DNA of 64,000 bases. It comes from a virus. Location: positions 1 to 64,000 of the IMG/VR virus record IMGVR_UViG_3300018080_000121; one strand, written 5' to 3'. Positions 33,131 to 42,190 of this stretch are shown piece by piece. The position numbers were made by a program, and so were the translations under genes. Every line of letters starts with the position of its first letter. Within the stretch, counting starts at the first letter, position 1. The notes beneath the pieces are model-generated. The model saw only the letters and a list, made by a program, of their open reading frames with translations. It was not told the origin of the DNA and searched no databases.

Positions 33131-34019
33131 TGATTATGGAGAACTTGTAAAATATCTCGAGTCACAATTACCGACAGAAAAGGAGATTCCTGATGAATCT
33201 CCTGAACAAGTTTCTGACAATACTCAGAAATTAATCCGAGAATCTTTTGAGGATATACATTCGGATGTCCAGATGGGTACACCGAATGTTACCTCAAAGG
33301 GTTTCGATGTAGGTCGTTTCGAATCTCTTATGAGAGCTCAATTAGTCGGCGACCATAAAAAGATTCAGACCTATGAAAGACCTTATATATCAGTTACCGA
33401 GTTGATTTCTTGTATACGTAAGAGTTATTACAGTCGAATGAAATATCAAATCGACGTTGCACAACAATACTCATTTGCGTATCTATATTTGATCAATAAA
33501 GTCGGGAACGCGGTACATGACGTAATTCAATCTTTATATGATCATACAGAGATTGAAAAAACTATTGTCAGTGAGAAGTTTAAGGTAAAAGGTAGAGTCG
33601 ATGGCATTCGAGACAATTTTCTACTTGAGTACAAAACAATAGATGAGCGAAAATTTAAAGGTGCGTATTTACCAAGTCATTATCATCAAGGACTAATTTA
33701 TGCGTATATATTGAATACTGAGTATGGCTATAACATTGATACAATAACAATAGTCTATATAGTTAGATCACTCAAACGAGTTGTCCCCTTTGACCTACCT
33801 CTCAAAGATGACCTTTCTGTCGACTTCTTAAAAAGGTCTCTTATCCTTCATTCATGTCTTACTGACCAGATAGTTCCAGATCCGATTGGTGCAGATAAGG
33901 AGCAGTGTACGTATTGCTCTTATAAAAAATACTGTAAGAAAGATCATACTGAGATGCTAAGACCGTTTGCACAGACGGCAAAGAAAAACATGAAGCCGAA
34001 GACAGCGTTCTTGTTGTAA
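33114..34019 (+). CDS. Cas4/RecB-like PD-(D/E)XK nuclease with Fe-S cysteines
   Basis: A 301-residue nuclease. Core elements are NAVHDVIQS (H135), GRVDGI (D163) and LEYKT (E172, K174), the PD-(D/E)XK active site. C100 (ELISCIRKSYY) and C265, C268 and C274 (QCTYCSYKKYC) form the Cas4/AddB-type iron-sulfur cluster. Such enzymes process DNA ends by exonucleolytic cleavage. No CRISPR array or other Cas protein is present, so a recombination role beside UvsX is more likely. Confidence 0.8.
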   Translation: MNSLNNDYGELVKYLESQLPTEKEIPDESPEQVSDNTQKLIRESFEDIHSDVQMGTPNVTSKGFDVGRFESLMRAQLVGDHKKIQTYERPYISVTELISCIRKSYYSRMKYQIDVAQQYSFAYLYLINKVGNAVHDVIQSLYDHTEIEKTIVSEKFKVKGRVDGIRDNFLLEYKTIDERKFKGAYLPSHYHQGLIYAYILNTEYGYNIDTITIVYIVRSLKRVVPFDLPLKDDLSVDFLKRSLILHSCLTDQIVPDPIGADKEQCTYCSYKKYCKKDHTEMLRPFAQTAKKNMKPKTAFLL

Positions 34020-34034
34020 TATTGGAGGAACAAC

Positions 34035-35846
34035 ATGATAGTTATTTACCCTATGATAGTTTCGAAGTCGGTTAATCCTAATGTTCTTCCTGGTGTATGT
34101 AAAGCGCTGGAAAAATACCTTATTGTTAACAAGATGGATAAGATTGTTGATAATGTAAATAAACAAGCTGGTTCAAAGAAGGAAGTTATTAAGTTAGCAA
34201 AAGGTAAACTGACTATGGAGTCAGTAGAAGAGATCCAGGAAGATAGACCTAAAGGTTCAACTGTTGGAAAAAAAGGGACAACGGCAACAGGAACTAGAGG
34301 TCAAAGTAGTGTTGGGGCAGGATTACCAGGAACTTCATCTGGGCAACGTGCAGGTGGGCGAACTGTTTCTGCACAAGCTGATGCCGAGGGTGGTAAAGGC
34401 GGAATGGCTTGGTCTGCTGGTGGAGCAGGTGGTACAGGACATGGGGGTCTTGCTATAGCTGTAGCACCAACTCCTGAAAAACCAAAAGAGAGACCACCAG
34501 AAGCTAGAGCTACAGCAAGGTTTGATACAAAAATTGATAGTAGAGCTATTACCGTAGAACCTACGACAATTTCAATTGACACTGTTAAAGGTACTCTATA
34601 TCTTGGTATCAAAGTTGTTCCTTATATTGTAAACAATGATACATCACTAATACGTTTGTTAATGAACGATAGATATAGAAGCAAAGCAAGCGCCAACGTT
34701 CAATGGCAAACAAGACGAATTCTTAAAATGATGTGGGGGTTCGCAAATAGGTTCTGGAAGTATACAGTTGGTTTGTTCCATCAAACTGGTCTAGTAGGGC
34801 AAGAGTTATACACGGGAACTCTTACAGGTGATTGGAAAAAAGATGTAATCATTGGAACAACAAAATTTGATAAAAATTTATTCATTCTTGTAAATCAAAC
34901 AGATTTAAAGAGTGACTTTTTATATGATGCAAGTAAAGTTAAGAGATTGTTTAAATTAATGTGGCCATCTCTCATGGTTGCAGATGAAGTTAATCAGAGA
35001 ATGCACTTTTGTATGGACGAATATAAAGGAATGTGTTCAGTAGTTAACTATGGATATTTGTATGCCCTTAGTAGAGAGACGGTACAAGCGTATGAAAAAA
35101 TTACTGATGTACAGAGGTCCGCAGCCTCAGTATTTCGGATGAAGGGGAGATTAACTAACATGATACGCGATGACATTGCATACGATAAATATCTTAAGTA
35201 TTCAAGGGTCAATTTGGTATCAGAATCCGTGGGGTCGCCCATAGTTTCTCGTGTTATGAAAGATATCAAATCTGCGCCAAAGAAGTACAAACAAATATTT
35301 AATGATATGTTGAAAGCGTCACAAAGAAGAGACATGAAAGGTTTGATGTCTTCTGCAAATAAATTAGGAAAGTTTACAATTGATTTTGCTTCACTACAAC
35401 CTATAATGAGAGCTGTTGATGGAAATTACGACAGGGTGTATAAATTTACAGATAAAGTATTTGCAAATTCACTACCCGAAATTCCTTCAGCGCTTCGAAG
35501 TGCAGGTGCTTCATTTCTTGCATTTGCTTCACTTGGAGCAGACAACCCAATGTCTGAAGTTAAAAAGAACATTAAGAAGGTTGTAGTTGATACAAGAAAG
35601 AGTATGAAAAAGAAAGTTGGGGATGAAGATTTTGATAGAGAGATGATGTATGCTTTTGTATTTGGTATTATTTCTACAGGTATTGTAGCTGCAGCCGCTG
35701 TAGCTATTATTCCACCTGTTGTATCATTTGTTGCATCGATTACAGGTACTATAAGCTGGATTGTAACAATTGCTGTTCTTGCAATTGCGTCAGTGACAGT
35801 ATTGAGTATCTTCCAATCTCTTGGTTTTATTCCAGGAGGTAAATAA
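34035..35846 (+). CDS. Large membrane-segment-containing virion protein, unknown
   Basis: A 603-residue protein. Residues about 75-155 form a Gly/Ala/Ser-rich flexible region (GGAGGTGHGGLAIAVAP). A middle domain rich in aromatic residues and Lys follows. Two hydrophobic segments near the C terminus (IISTGIVAAAAVAIIPPVVS and ISWIVTIAVLAIASVTVLSI) look like membrane spans. It opens a block of virion and baseplate genes. A tail or injection protein that inserts in the host membrane is a possible reading; no family is recognised. Confidence 0.5.
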   Translation: MIVIYPMIVSKSVNPNVLPGVCKALEKYLIVNKMDKIVDNVNKQAGSKKEVIKLAKGKLTMESVEEIQEDRPKGSTVGKKGTTATGTRGQSSVGAGLPGTSSGQRAGGRTVSAQADAEGGKGGMAWSAGGAGGTGHGGLAIAVAPTPEKPKERPPEARATARFDTKIDSRAITVEPTTISIDTVKGTLYLGIKVVPYIVNNDTSLIRLLMNDRYRSKASANVQWQTRRILKMMWGFANRFWKYTVGLFHQTGLVGQELYTGTLTGDWKKDVIIGTTKFDKNLFILVNQTDLKSDFLYDASKVKRLFKLMWPSLMVADEVNQRMHFCMDEYKGMCSVVNYGYLYALSRETVQAYEKITDVQRSAASVFRMKGRLTNMIRDDIAYDKYLKYSRVNLVSESVGSPIVSRVMKDIKSAPKKYKQIFNDMLKASQRRDMKGLMSSANKLGKFTIDFASLQPIMRAVDGNYDRVYKFTDKVFANSLPEIPSALRSAGASFLAFASLGADNPMSEVKKNIKKVVVDTRKSMKKKVGDEDFDREMMYAFVFGIISTGIVAAAAVAIIPPVVSFVASITGTISWIVTIAVLAIASVTVLSIFQSLGFIPGGK

Positions 35847-36445
35847 TGGATGAATTAAAAGTTAATGTAGAAGGTTTAGAGTTGTATAGTGATCAATATC
35901 CTTTTCGTCTTCCCCTTCGGATTAGGACTTTTGAGAGCGAAGCTGACTACATGAAATTCATTCGTAATGTTGAGAGGCATGTTAGAAATAGTATAGAATA
36001 TAGATTGTGGAAGAATTATATCATTGATGTTCTTGGTGTGACTTGTTGCATGGTCACTGAAGAAAGAATGGATCAATGTTCTGTAGAAGTTCACCATCAT
36101 GTTCCTTCATTATTTGTTTTGGTAAAGGCGTTGGTAAATGAAAAAATTGAAAAAGAAGAAGAGTTTTCTTCATTTGATATTGCATTAGACGCAATTGAAA
36201 TACACTTTCAAAATCAAGTGGGTTATGTAACTCTTGTAAAGAGTATACATGAAAAATTTCATAATGGATTTCTAAAAATCCCAAGTTCCCTTATAAGGGG
36301 AAACTATCAAGCGTTTATGGAGTCTTATGTAAAATATCTAGATGATGAAGATCTTGATGTTATTAATAATCGACTCGCTGTAAATGAAGGTAATTGCGGA
36401 TGGGGTAGAGACAACTATCCTGCACTTCAAAAAGGTTCTTCATAA
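35846..36445 (+). CDS. HNH-like protein, degenerate
   Basis: A 199-residue protein. CSVEVHHHVPSL and a later IHEKFHNGFLKIP resemble the two halves of an HNH (His-Me finger) site, but the zinc cysteines usual between them are absent. About 80 residues separate them. Either an inactive HNH relative or an unrelated virion component is possible. It overlaps the previous stop by one base and lies inside the structural block, which argues for a virion role. Confidence 0.4.
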   Translation: MDELKVNVEGLELYSDQYPFRLPLRIRTFESEADYMKFIRNVERHVRNSIEYRLWKNYIIDVLGVTCCMVTEERMDQCSVEVHHHVPSLFVLVKALVNEKIEKEEEFSSFDIALDAIEIHFQNQVGYVTLVKSIHEKFHNGFLKIPSSLIRGNYQAFMESYVKYLDDEDLDVINNRLAVNEGNCGWGRDNYPALQKGSS

Positions 36446-36457
36446 TAGAGGAAATTT

Positions 36458-36856
36458 ATGCCGTTCACAATTGATACAGAGAGCAATCAAAATCAAGCTC
36501 TATCTCTTGACTTAGATTATATGTCTGAGAGATATCTTACTGAGACTGGTTTGTTTTCTTTTCCATCACCTAGTCTATGGGTATTAGAACAGAACTTATA
36601 TTTCTTACTTAGAAATTCAACAAAGAAAACATTTGAGTCAAAATATGAGATGCGTCCAGATTATCTATCATATGATGAATATGGAACTGTTGTTCTGGCT
36701 CCTTTATTAATGTATGTGAATGGAATTTTTACAATTGAAGATTTTACAATGAATGAGGTTGTGATTCCTAGTTTTTCTTATATACTGGAGATTGTGGAGG
36801 ACCGTTTTATTTCAAAAGATAAACCTGAATCTGAGTTAGAAGCAGTCGATTGGTAA
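36458..36856 (+). CDS. gp53-like baseplate wedge candidate
   Basis: A 132-residue protein with RPDYLSYDEYGTVVLAPLLM and the continuing YVNGIFTIEDFTM and VVIPSFSYILEIV. This arrangement is typical of the T4 gp53 family and its LysM-like relatives, in which a Tyr-Gly-dipeptide strand precedes a Leu/Trp-rich helix. Length is shorter than T4 gp53 (196). The following genes are baseplate-type, which supports the call. Confidence 0.5.
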   Translation: MPFTIDTESNQNQALSLDLDYMSERYLTETGLFSFPSPSLWVLEQNLYFLLRNSTKKTFESKYEMRPDYLSYDEYGTVVLAPLLMYVNGIFTIEDFTMNEVVIPSFSYILEIVEDRFISKDKPESELEAVDW

Positions 36857-36869
36857 CATTGGGGGACAG

Positions 36870-37754
36870 ATGATAATATTAGATAAGTTTACACTTTTAA
36901 AAGATGTACCTAATGTCCTTCATTTGTCAGAAAATGTACTTAAAGCGAACTCTGTAAGAAATGCAAATGATACAGTAAAATCAATTATGGGTATCATGGA
37001 AAAAAGAATTACACACTTTGCTACGAAGCCTGTCTTTAAGTATGTTAAAAAAGGTAAGTTCCATATTGTATACACACCTAGTTATAATCTTCCTGTTTCT
37101 TACAATATTCCAACCAAAGGAATTGTGATCAATTTAGCTTCGTTTAATGTAAGAGATGTGACTCCTACAAATCCAAGTCCTCGAGATTTATATGCATGCT
37201 TTGCGTATGGAATTTGTTTTATGAAGATGGTCACAGGAAAAGCTAAATTTCCCGACAAATTCTCTTCTGTAATTTCAACATATTTAATGACTGTATTTTT
37301 TAGAATCTTTGGAAAAGAATATGGTCTCCTTGGACGCTACTCCACCCAAATACCCAAGCTCAAATTTCTAACTTCGTGTTATATCAATGCGTCATTCTTT
37401 GGAATTAAAGGAGATTCAAATTATAGAAGAGCTAGTATGGAGACAGGTATAGATTATAGAGATGTAAAATCACAACTGGATAAGTTTAAATTTGATAACA
37501 TTGATGACTTTATCAACGCGTTGTCAGACTTTAAAGTATTTCCTGGTATTTCTAAGTATCATTTTACATCAAAACTCTTAAAGATGTTAACTATTAATTT
37601 TCTTCCAGCTATAGAAGATTGTTCTAGATTTACATCTGTTCTGACAGCATCTAGTGTTCCAGGAGTGACATTTATACCTTCAGCTTTGATAAGATACAAT
37701 GAAGATGAATTTGACAAGGTAATGAAAATTTCTCAGACAATATTTAGTAGGTGA
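36870..37754 (+). CDS. Probable virion or baseplate protein, unknown
   Basis: A 294-residue protein with a GGGGGACAG ribosome binding site. It is rich in Phe, Ser and Lys and mostly helical, with a beta hairpin near 58-78 (VKKGKFHIVYTPSYNLPVS). No family is recognised. Placement between the gp53-like gene and the spike gene suggests a baseplate part. Confidence 0.45.
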   Translation: MIILDKFTLLKDVPNVLHLSENVLKANSVRNANDTVKSIMGIMEKRITHFATKPVFKYVKKGKFHIVYTPSYNLPVSYNIPTKGIVINLASFNVRDVTPTNPSPRDLYACFAYGICFMKMVTGKAKFPDKFSSVISTYLMTVFFRIFGKEYGLLGRYSTQIPKLKFLTSCYINASFFGIKGDSNYRRASMETGIDYRDVKSQLDKFKFDNIDDFINALSDFKVFPGISKYHFTSKLLKMLTINFLPAIEDCSRFTSVLTASSVPGVTFIPSALIRYNEDEFDKVMKISQTIFSR

Positions 37755-37758
37755 AATA

Positions 37759-38643
37759 ATGGATTCTTCGAATAGACTTCTTGGCTTTTATAGGGCAAAA
37801 GTGGTGAACAATAGGGATCCAGAAAAACAGGGTCGAGTAATTGTATGGATTCCTGCTATTATGCCTGAGGTTGAAGACACGAAAGGACTATGGGCAAGAC
37901 CTGGAAATAATCCTGTGGGCGGGAGGAATATGCAAGGAGATTCCGCTCATCATAATATGGGAACATGTTATGTCCCACAAGTGGGTAGTTGGGTTTTTGT
38001 ATTTTTTGAAGCCGGAAATATTGATTCGCCATACTATTTTGGTTCTCTTGATATTGGAAATACAAAATCATTACCTGAATGTCAAGACGCAGAATATTGG
38101 AATAAATGGGTTGTGTTTAAAAGTCCACAAGGTCGGTGTGTAGTTATTTCTGATGACCCAAATGATGAAAGAATTGAAATTACAGGAAAGAAAAGACAGA
38201 TTTCAGAACCACCAACTGGAGATGTTCCTTCAGTCTACAATATAGATGATAATCAAACGACTATTTTACTTGATGAAAAATCAGGTCGAGAAAAACTCTT
38301 AATCAGGACGTATAAGGGTGATTTCATTCATATTGATATAGACTCTCAAAAGTTACAATGTTTCTTTGAAGGTGATATTGTGATTGAGAGTGGAGGAAGC
38401 ATTCATATTACTGCTGAAAAGGACGTAAAAGTAAAAGCAGGAATGAATATGCACCTACAATCTGTTCAAGCTATGCATCAAAAGAGTGGAATGAATACGC
38501 ATCATGAATCTGGGGCAGAACATCATACAAAAGTAGCCGGTACTATCAATCGAGATGGGGCGTCAATAAGTGATAACGGCGGGGCAGCTCAACAAGCTGT
38601 TGAACCAAATCCAGACCTTCCAGTAGGTGAAAGGAGCACATAA
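37759..38643 (+). CDS. Central baseplate spike protein (gp5/VgrG-type OB fold)
   Basis: A 294-residue protein. The N-terminal OB fold reads GFYRAKVVNNRDPEKQGRVI, then VWIPAIMP, and VGSWVFVFFEAGNIDSPYYF, as in gp5 and VgrG relatives. From about 170 a beta-helix follows (GDFIHIDIDSQKLQCFFEGD, then IVIESGGSIHITAEKDVKVK). The end is His- and Met-rich (MHLQSVQAMHQKSGMNTHHE), which may bind metal. No lysozyme domain is inserted. It would be the trimeric needle capped by the PAAR protein. Confidence 0.8.
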   Translation: MDSSNRLLGFYRAKVVNNRDPEKQGRVIVWIPAIMPEVEDTKGLWARPGNNPVGGRNMQGDSAHHNMGTCYVPQVGSWVFVFFEAGNIDSPYYFGSLDIGNTKSLPECQDAEYWNKWVVFKSPQGRCVVISDDPNDERIEITGKKRQISEPPTGDVPSVYNIDDNQTTILLDEKSGREKLLIRTYKGDFIHIDIDSQKLQCFFEGDIVIESGGSIHITAEKDVKVKAGMNMHLQSVQAMHQKSGMNTHHESGAEHHTKVAGTINRDGASISDNGGAAQQAVEPNPDLPVGERST

Positions 38644-39608
38644 TGTCTTTATTACCAATACCAGACTTACCACAAGCTCCTGAGCTTCCTGGTGTACCTG
38701 ATGTGGGTGATATTATTGACGGTGCTGTTGATCAGATTCCTGGAATTTCAGATGTTGTTGGGGACATTGATTGCAACCCTCAAAAGTCATTATGTGATAA
38801 ATTTAATAACCAACTAGATGATGCGATAAAGCAAATTGAGAATTTTAGTAATATCTTTCGAGATAAACTCGGTAGAGTCCAAGATAAACTTGAGTCTTTC
38901 AAACTAGATATTCCAAGTACAGAAATTGATGATCTATCAAAAACTATGGAAGATGAAGCCGCTGCTGCCCTCCCGGACATTGATCCTTGCGATCCAGCAG
39001 AAATTTTAAAGACTCTAGAAAATTGTGGATTGGCGTTTCCCAGTCTTGCTTCTCCAAAACAAATGGAGAAGGATATGAGAGATTGGATGAGTTTTAAATT
39101 GAAAAATATATTTGGGGATTTTGAATTTCCAGACTTTGATTTTGCGATGCCAGATTTTCCAAGGTTACCATCATTCGAATTACCGGAATTTCAACTCCCA
39201 GAATTTTCTATATCTCTTGATTTTGATGGTTTAGATAACTTGTTAAGTAAGTGGAAATTTCCTGATCTTTTGGGGTCAATGGATGGACTTTTTAACTGCC
39301 TTGATTCTATTTGTAAAGACGTTGATTTGGACGATAAAATTACTAGAGTGAATAATAGTCTTAGTGGCATGGGAATTTCTGATAGTGGAACATTAGATAC
39401 AAAACAATTGATGGATAGTGTTGGTTTATCAGATCTCCATCAAGCTGGTGTTAATAAAGCAAAAAGTACAATGGCAGATCTAAAATCTGCTTATACAAGT
39501 GCAGCTGAAAATGGTGCAACTGCAGTTACTAATCAAACAAAAAATATGGTTGCTCAAACTACACAGCCCGCAGAAGGTGTTATTGCTAAATACAAGTCAT
39601 TGTTTTAG
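38643..39608 (+). CDS. Virion protein with Pro/Asp/Phe-rich repeats
   Basis: A 321-residue acidic protein. It starts with a Pro-rich region (LPIPDLPQAPELPGVPDVGD) and has short repeats of the type FPDFDFAMPDFPRLPSFELP around 160-195. Helices elsewhere are amphipathic. It overlaps the spike gene by one base (TAATG) and precedes the amidase. A tail or baseplate linker is inferred. No family recognised. Confidence 0.5.
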   Translation: MSLLPIPDLPQAPELPGVPDVGDIIDGAVDQIPGISDVVGDIDCNPQKSLCDKFNNQLDDAIKQIENFSNIFRDKLGRVQDKLESFKLDIPSTEIDDLSKTMEDEAAAALPDIDPCDPAEILKTLENCGLAFPSLASPKQMEKDMRDWMSFKLKNIFGDFEFPDFDFAMPDFPRLPSFELPEFQLPEFSISLDFDGLDNLLSKWKFPDLLGSMDGLFNCLDSICKDVDLDDKITRVNNSLSGMGISDSGTLDTKQLMDSVGLSDLHQAGVNKAKSTMADLKSAYTSAAENGATAVTNQTKNMVAQTTQPAEGVIAKYKSLF

Positions 39609-39613
39609 GAGTT

Positions 39614-40132
39614 ATGATGAAGATACCTTTAAAACCAAGTCTTCTTAAAATTCGAAGAAAGTCTCCAAGGTGGATTATCCTCCATCATACCGCAGAGATA
39701 TATGACGATCCTGCAGCAACAGTAGCAAATACAAAATTTCAAATACCTGCAATTGCAAAAGGAGTACTTGAGAAGAAACAAGGTGATGTAAATTATCACT
39801 ACATTGTAGATAAAATTGGTGAAGACTTTCAACCGATTGTATGTAGACCCTTTGTGTTTATGTGTGACTGGCCAGATATTAGACCTGATGTAAATAATGC
39901 CGCTGTTCATATTGCTGTATTAGGAAATTTTGATTTTAAAGTACCTGAAAAGAGATTGTATGAAATATTATGTTTTAGATTAATTAACCCCATGTTAAAA
40001 ATGTGGGGACTCTCTCCAAGCCGCGTCAAATTTCACAGAGACGTGTCAACGGATAAAGATCTTTCCTGTCCTGGCGACTTTATTGATATGGCTGTCGTCC
40101 AAGCGATGATAAGACGCTTTGTTATTAAGTAG
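39614..40132 (+). CDS. N-acetylmuramoyl-L-alanine amidase (amidase_2)
   Basis: A 172-residue enzyme with the amidase_2 fold. ILHHTAE (H24/H25), VNYHYIVDK, AVHIAVLGNFD and the zinc pair HRD (H141) with SCPG (C152) match T7 lysozyme/PGRP enzymes. It cuts the bond between MurNAc and the stem peptide. No signal peptide is present, so it needs a holin for release or is carried in the virion. Its place after the spike genes allows either endolysin or tail-associated use. Confidence 0.85.
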   Translation: MMKIPLKPSLLKIRRKSPRWIILHHTAEIYDDPAATVANTKFQIPAIAKGVLEKKQGDVNYHYIVDKIGEDFQPIVCRPFVFMCDWPDIRPDVNNAAVHIAVLGNFDFKVPEKRLYEILCFRLINPMLKMWGLSPSRVKFHRDVSTDKDLSCPGDFIDMAVVQAMIRRFVIK

Positions 40133-40228
40133 TCTGTTTCTCACCTGTTTGTTTCCATTATAGTAATTTCGATTATATATATAACCTTTATGAGTTTAAT
40201 GTTATATAAACCATGAAAGGAGATGTAT

Positions 40229-41680
40229 ATGCTGTCGTTTGAGAAAGAGAGTTTGAAAAAGTGGAACATGAAAATGGATGATAAACATGTCTTCACACTT
40301 AATTTAATGACCTCTTCTATCACAAATAAATTTAACATTGTTTCTGATTTTATCCAGAATGTGTCCAAAGTTATTGGTCAAGAATTTGATGATTGGTTCT
40401 TGGAATTTCTGACAAACTACAAAGCGAGAAAAGATTTTGCAACTATTGTTGAGAATATTGATAAATTAAAAGGTTTTGTTGATAAGTATATTGACGAAAG
40501 TGACCTTGACTTTTCTAAATTTGTAGATGTAAGTAAAGCAAAAAAAGGAACAATCCTTTTTATGCCTGATGAAATTGAAATGATTATTCGAGCTTCTGGT
40601 TATTTGAAATTGTATTCTGTGATTTCTAATAGTCAGGATATGCAGCTAAGCAGAAAGTTGCATGGTGAAGCTTATAATATGATCATTACGGACATTGTTA
40701 AGAGTGAAGTTGCAGCGAAAATTTTTAACGTTGTAAAAACCAAAACCTACAAATACAATATGACTGACAAGTATATGTGGGAATACATTAAAATGATTCA
40801 ATGTAAGTCAATAGACGTCCACACAGTTGAGATTTTTAACTTTATTATGAACTCCATTCTGGTTCTCTGTGAAGAGGACAAAAACCCAATTACATACTTT
40901 GTTGGAGTTGTTGACGAGTCTGTAAAATGGTTCTTGAGATCTGTATATAAGAAAACGGTCATTTATGACGACTCGATATCTACAGAAGATATTCATGGAA
41001 TGAACATTGACAATCTCAAGACGTATAGTTATAATGATACTCTTGGGAGACTCAAGGGAATCGCATATGAGAAGATTTACCAAGATTTGGATAAGTCGTC
41101 TATAATGTTAATTGATGAAGATAATGAATCTGATAAAAACATTACAGAATTCCAAAATAGAATTTTAGACGTCGAATTCATTTCTCCATTATGTGATTGT
41201 TTAGTATTTCCAATATTATCAAAGATGACAAACATTCCTTATACACATTTTACAACATTGTCACCTGAACATGCTACAATACTTTCATTGTATGTAAAAC
41301 GAATTTTGGAGAAAGTTTTTAAGAGTGAGTACCCGAATTTGTTTACGCTTCTGGAATATTTCCCAACTACTGCGCCTGCTATTGCAACTACATATAAAAT
41401 TAAAAATGTAAATGATGATGGTGGGTTCATTCAAATTCAAAATAACGTTGCGAATTTTTTTGGCTTTTCTACGAAGATTTTACCTTACAAAATTATGAGC
41501 TACTTTGTAGGTAGGAGTTCAAGAGTCAATTTCCAACATGTTTTGACTGGAAAGAAGTTGGGTGGTATCCCTCTTTCTAAAGTGGAGTCAGATGTAGTTA
41601 AATTTTATACTCTTTTCTTTTCTGGAGCTTTGGATGAAAAGATTGAAGAGATGAGAAACTACATGCAAGATGACTTCTAA
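40229..41680 (+). CDS. Large unknown protein, end of the structural block
   Basis: A 483-residue mostly helical protein rich in Lys, Asp and Tyr. The ATG at 40229 lies six bases after AAAGGAG. The ATG at 40223 would touch the ribosome binding site and is less likely. There are no recognisable motifs. A 97-nt AT-rich leader with an 8-bp inverted repeat (TATATAAC/GTTATATA) precedes it, and a perfect terminator follows. It forms its own transcription unit or the tail of the previous one. Confidence 0.5.
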   Translation: MLSFEKESLKKWNMKMDDKHVFTLNLMTSSITNKFNIVSDFIQNVSKVIGQEFDDWFLEFLTNYKARKDFATIVENIDKLKGFVDKYIDESDLDFSKFVDVSKAKKGTILFMPDEIEMIIRASGYLKLYSVISNSQDMQLSRKLHGEAYNMIITDIVKSEVAAKIFNVVKTKTYKYNMTDKYMWEYIKMIQCKSIDVHTVEIFNFIMNSILVLCEEDKNPITYFVGVVDESVKWFLRSVYKKTVIYDDSISTEDIHGMNIDNLKTYSYNDTLGRLKGIAYEKIYQDLDKSSIMLIDEDNESDKNITEFQNRILDVEFISPLCDCLVFPILSKMTNIPYTHFTTLSPEHATILSLYVKRILEKVFKSEYPNLFTLLEYFPTTAPAIATTYKIKNVNDDGGFIQIQNNVANFFGFSTKILPYKIMSYFVGRSSRVNFQHVLTGKKLGGIPLSKVESDVVKFYTLFFSGALDEKIEEMRNYMQDDF

Positions 41681-41683
41681 AAT

Positions 41684-41718
41684 AATGGGTAGAGTCTTGT
41701 CGGGACTCTACCCATTTT
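41684..41718 (+). terminator. Rho-independent terminator
   Basis: A 13-bp perfect stem (AATGGGTAGAGTC / GACTCTACCCATT) with a 7-nt loop TTGTCGG and a short T-run after it. It lies 4 nt behind the stop of the 483-residue gene and immediately before a promoter-like motif, so it marks a transcription-unit boundary. Confidence 0.8.
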
Positions 41719-41728
41719 CCGTTGTTAA

Positions 41729-41746
41729 TTTTAGAACAAACTTAAA
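41729..41746 (+). promoter_or_regulatory. Promoter-like motif TTTTAGAACAAACTTAAA
   Basis: It begins 10 nt after the terminator stem and ends 29 nt before the start at 41776. Its first twelve bases match the motif at 32184. Location directly behind a terminator is strong support for a promoter. Confidence 0.5.
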
Positions 41747-41775
41747 ATGTGATACCTTTGTTAAGGAGTTATACA

Positions 41776-42189
41776 ATGACAAAATTACAGGAAAGCTTTG
41801 AAATCCTAGAAGAATTACTCCGCCAGGCTCACGAGTTAATATCTCCTATGACATACCATGATGATCTTGAGAGATTGACCCCACAGTTTATGATGGGTGA
41901 TATGCAAAAGAATCCTGGATGTTATATTAAAATGGATACTGGTCGAAAAACGATGGTGTTTCCTATCTGTAATAGAAATGGAATCAAGACACCACAAATG
42001 ATCAAGTTCTCTCTAAAGTTAGCAGCAAGATTAAACGATGCAGATTATGTTGATCAAGAAAGAATTTCAATTGTGATTTCGAAGTTAAATCGTCTTTTAA
42101 ACAGATATGACAGACCAGTACCAAAGCCTTCTAGAGCCGCTGGAGTTAAAAGTCTAGCCACACAAAAATTTAATCAATTGATGAAATAA
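41776..42189 (+). CDS. Unknown protein heading the RNA polymerase operon
   Basis: A 137-residue protein started by the ATG at 41776, with AAGGAG ten bases upstream; an earlier in-frame start at 41749 lies too close to the promoter motif. It has a helical N terminus (MTKLQESFEILEELLRQAHE), a beta segment (GCYIKMDTGRKTMVFPICNR) and a basic end. It directly precedes the beta-prime gene by one base. A polymerase accessory role is conceivable; no family recognised. Confidence 0.5.
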   Translation: MTKLQESFEILEELLRQAHELISPMTYHDDLERLTPQFMMGDMQKNPGCYIKMDTGRKTMVFPICNRNGIKTPQMIKFSLKLAARLNDADYVDQERISIVISKLNRLLNRYDRPVPKPSRAAGVKSLATQKFNQLMK

Positions 42190-42190
42190 A

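Noticed and set aside
33114-34019. A CRISPR-Cas locus suggested by the Cas4-like protein
   Set aside because: No repeat-spacer array and no other Cas gene is visible. Cas4-like nucleases are common in phages on their own.
35846-36445. A homing endonuclease call for the HNH-like protein
   Set aside because: The zinc cysteines and usual spacing are missing, and the gene is embedded in the structural block without signs of an intron or insertion.
40178-40208. TATATAAC/GTTATATA inverted repeat as a promoter operator
   Set aside because: An 8-bp AT-only repeat in an AT-rich gap is likely by chance.
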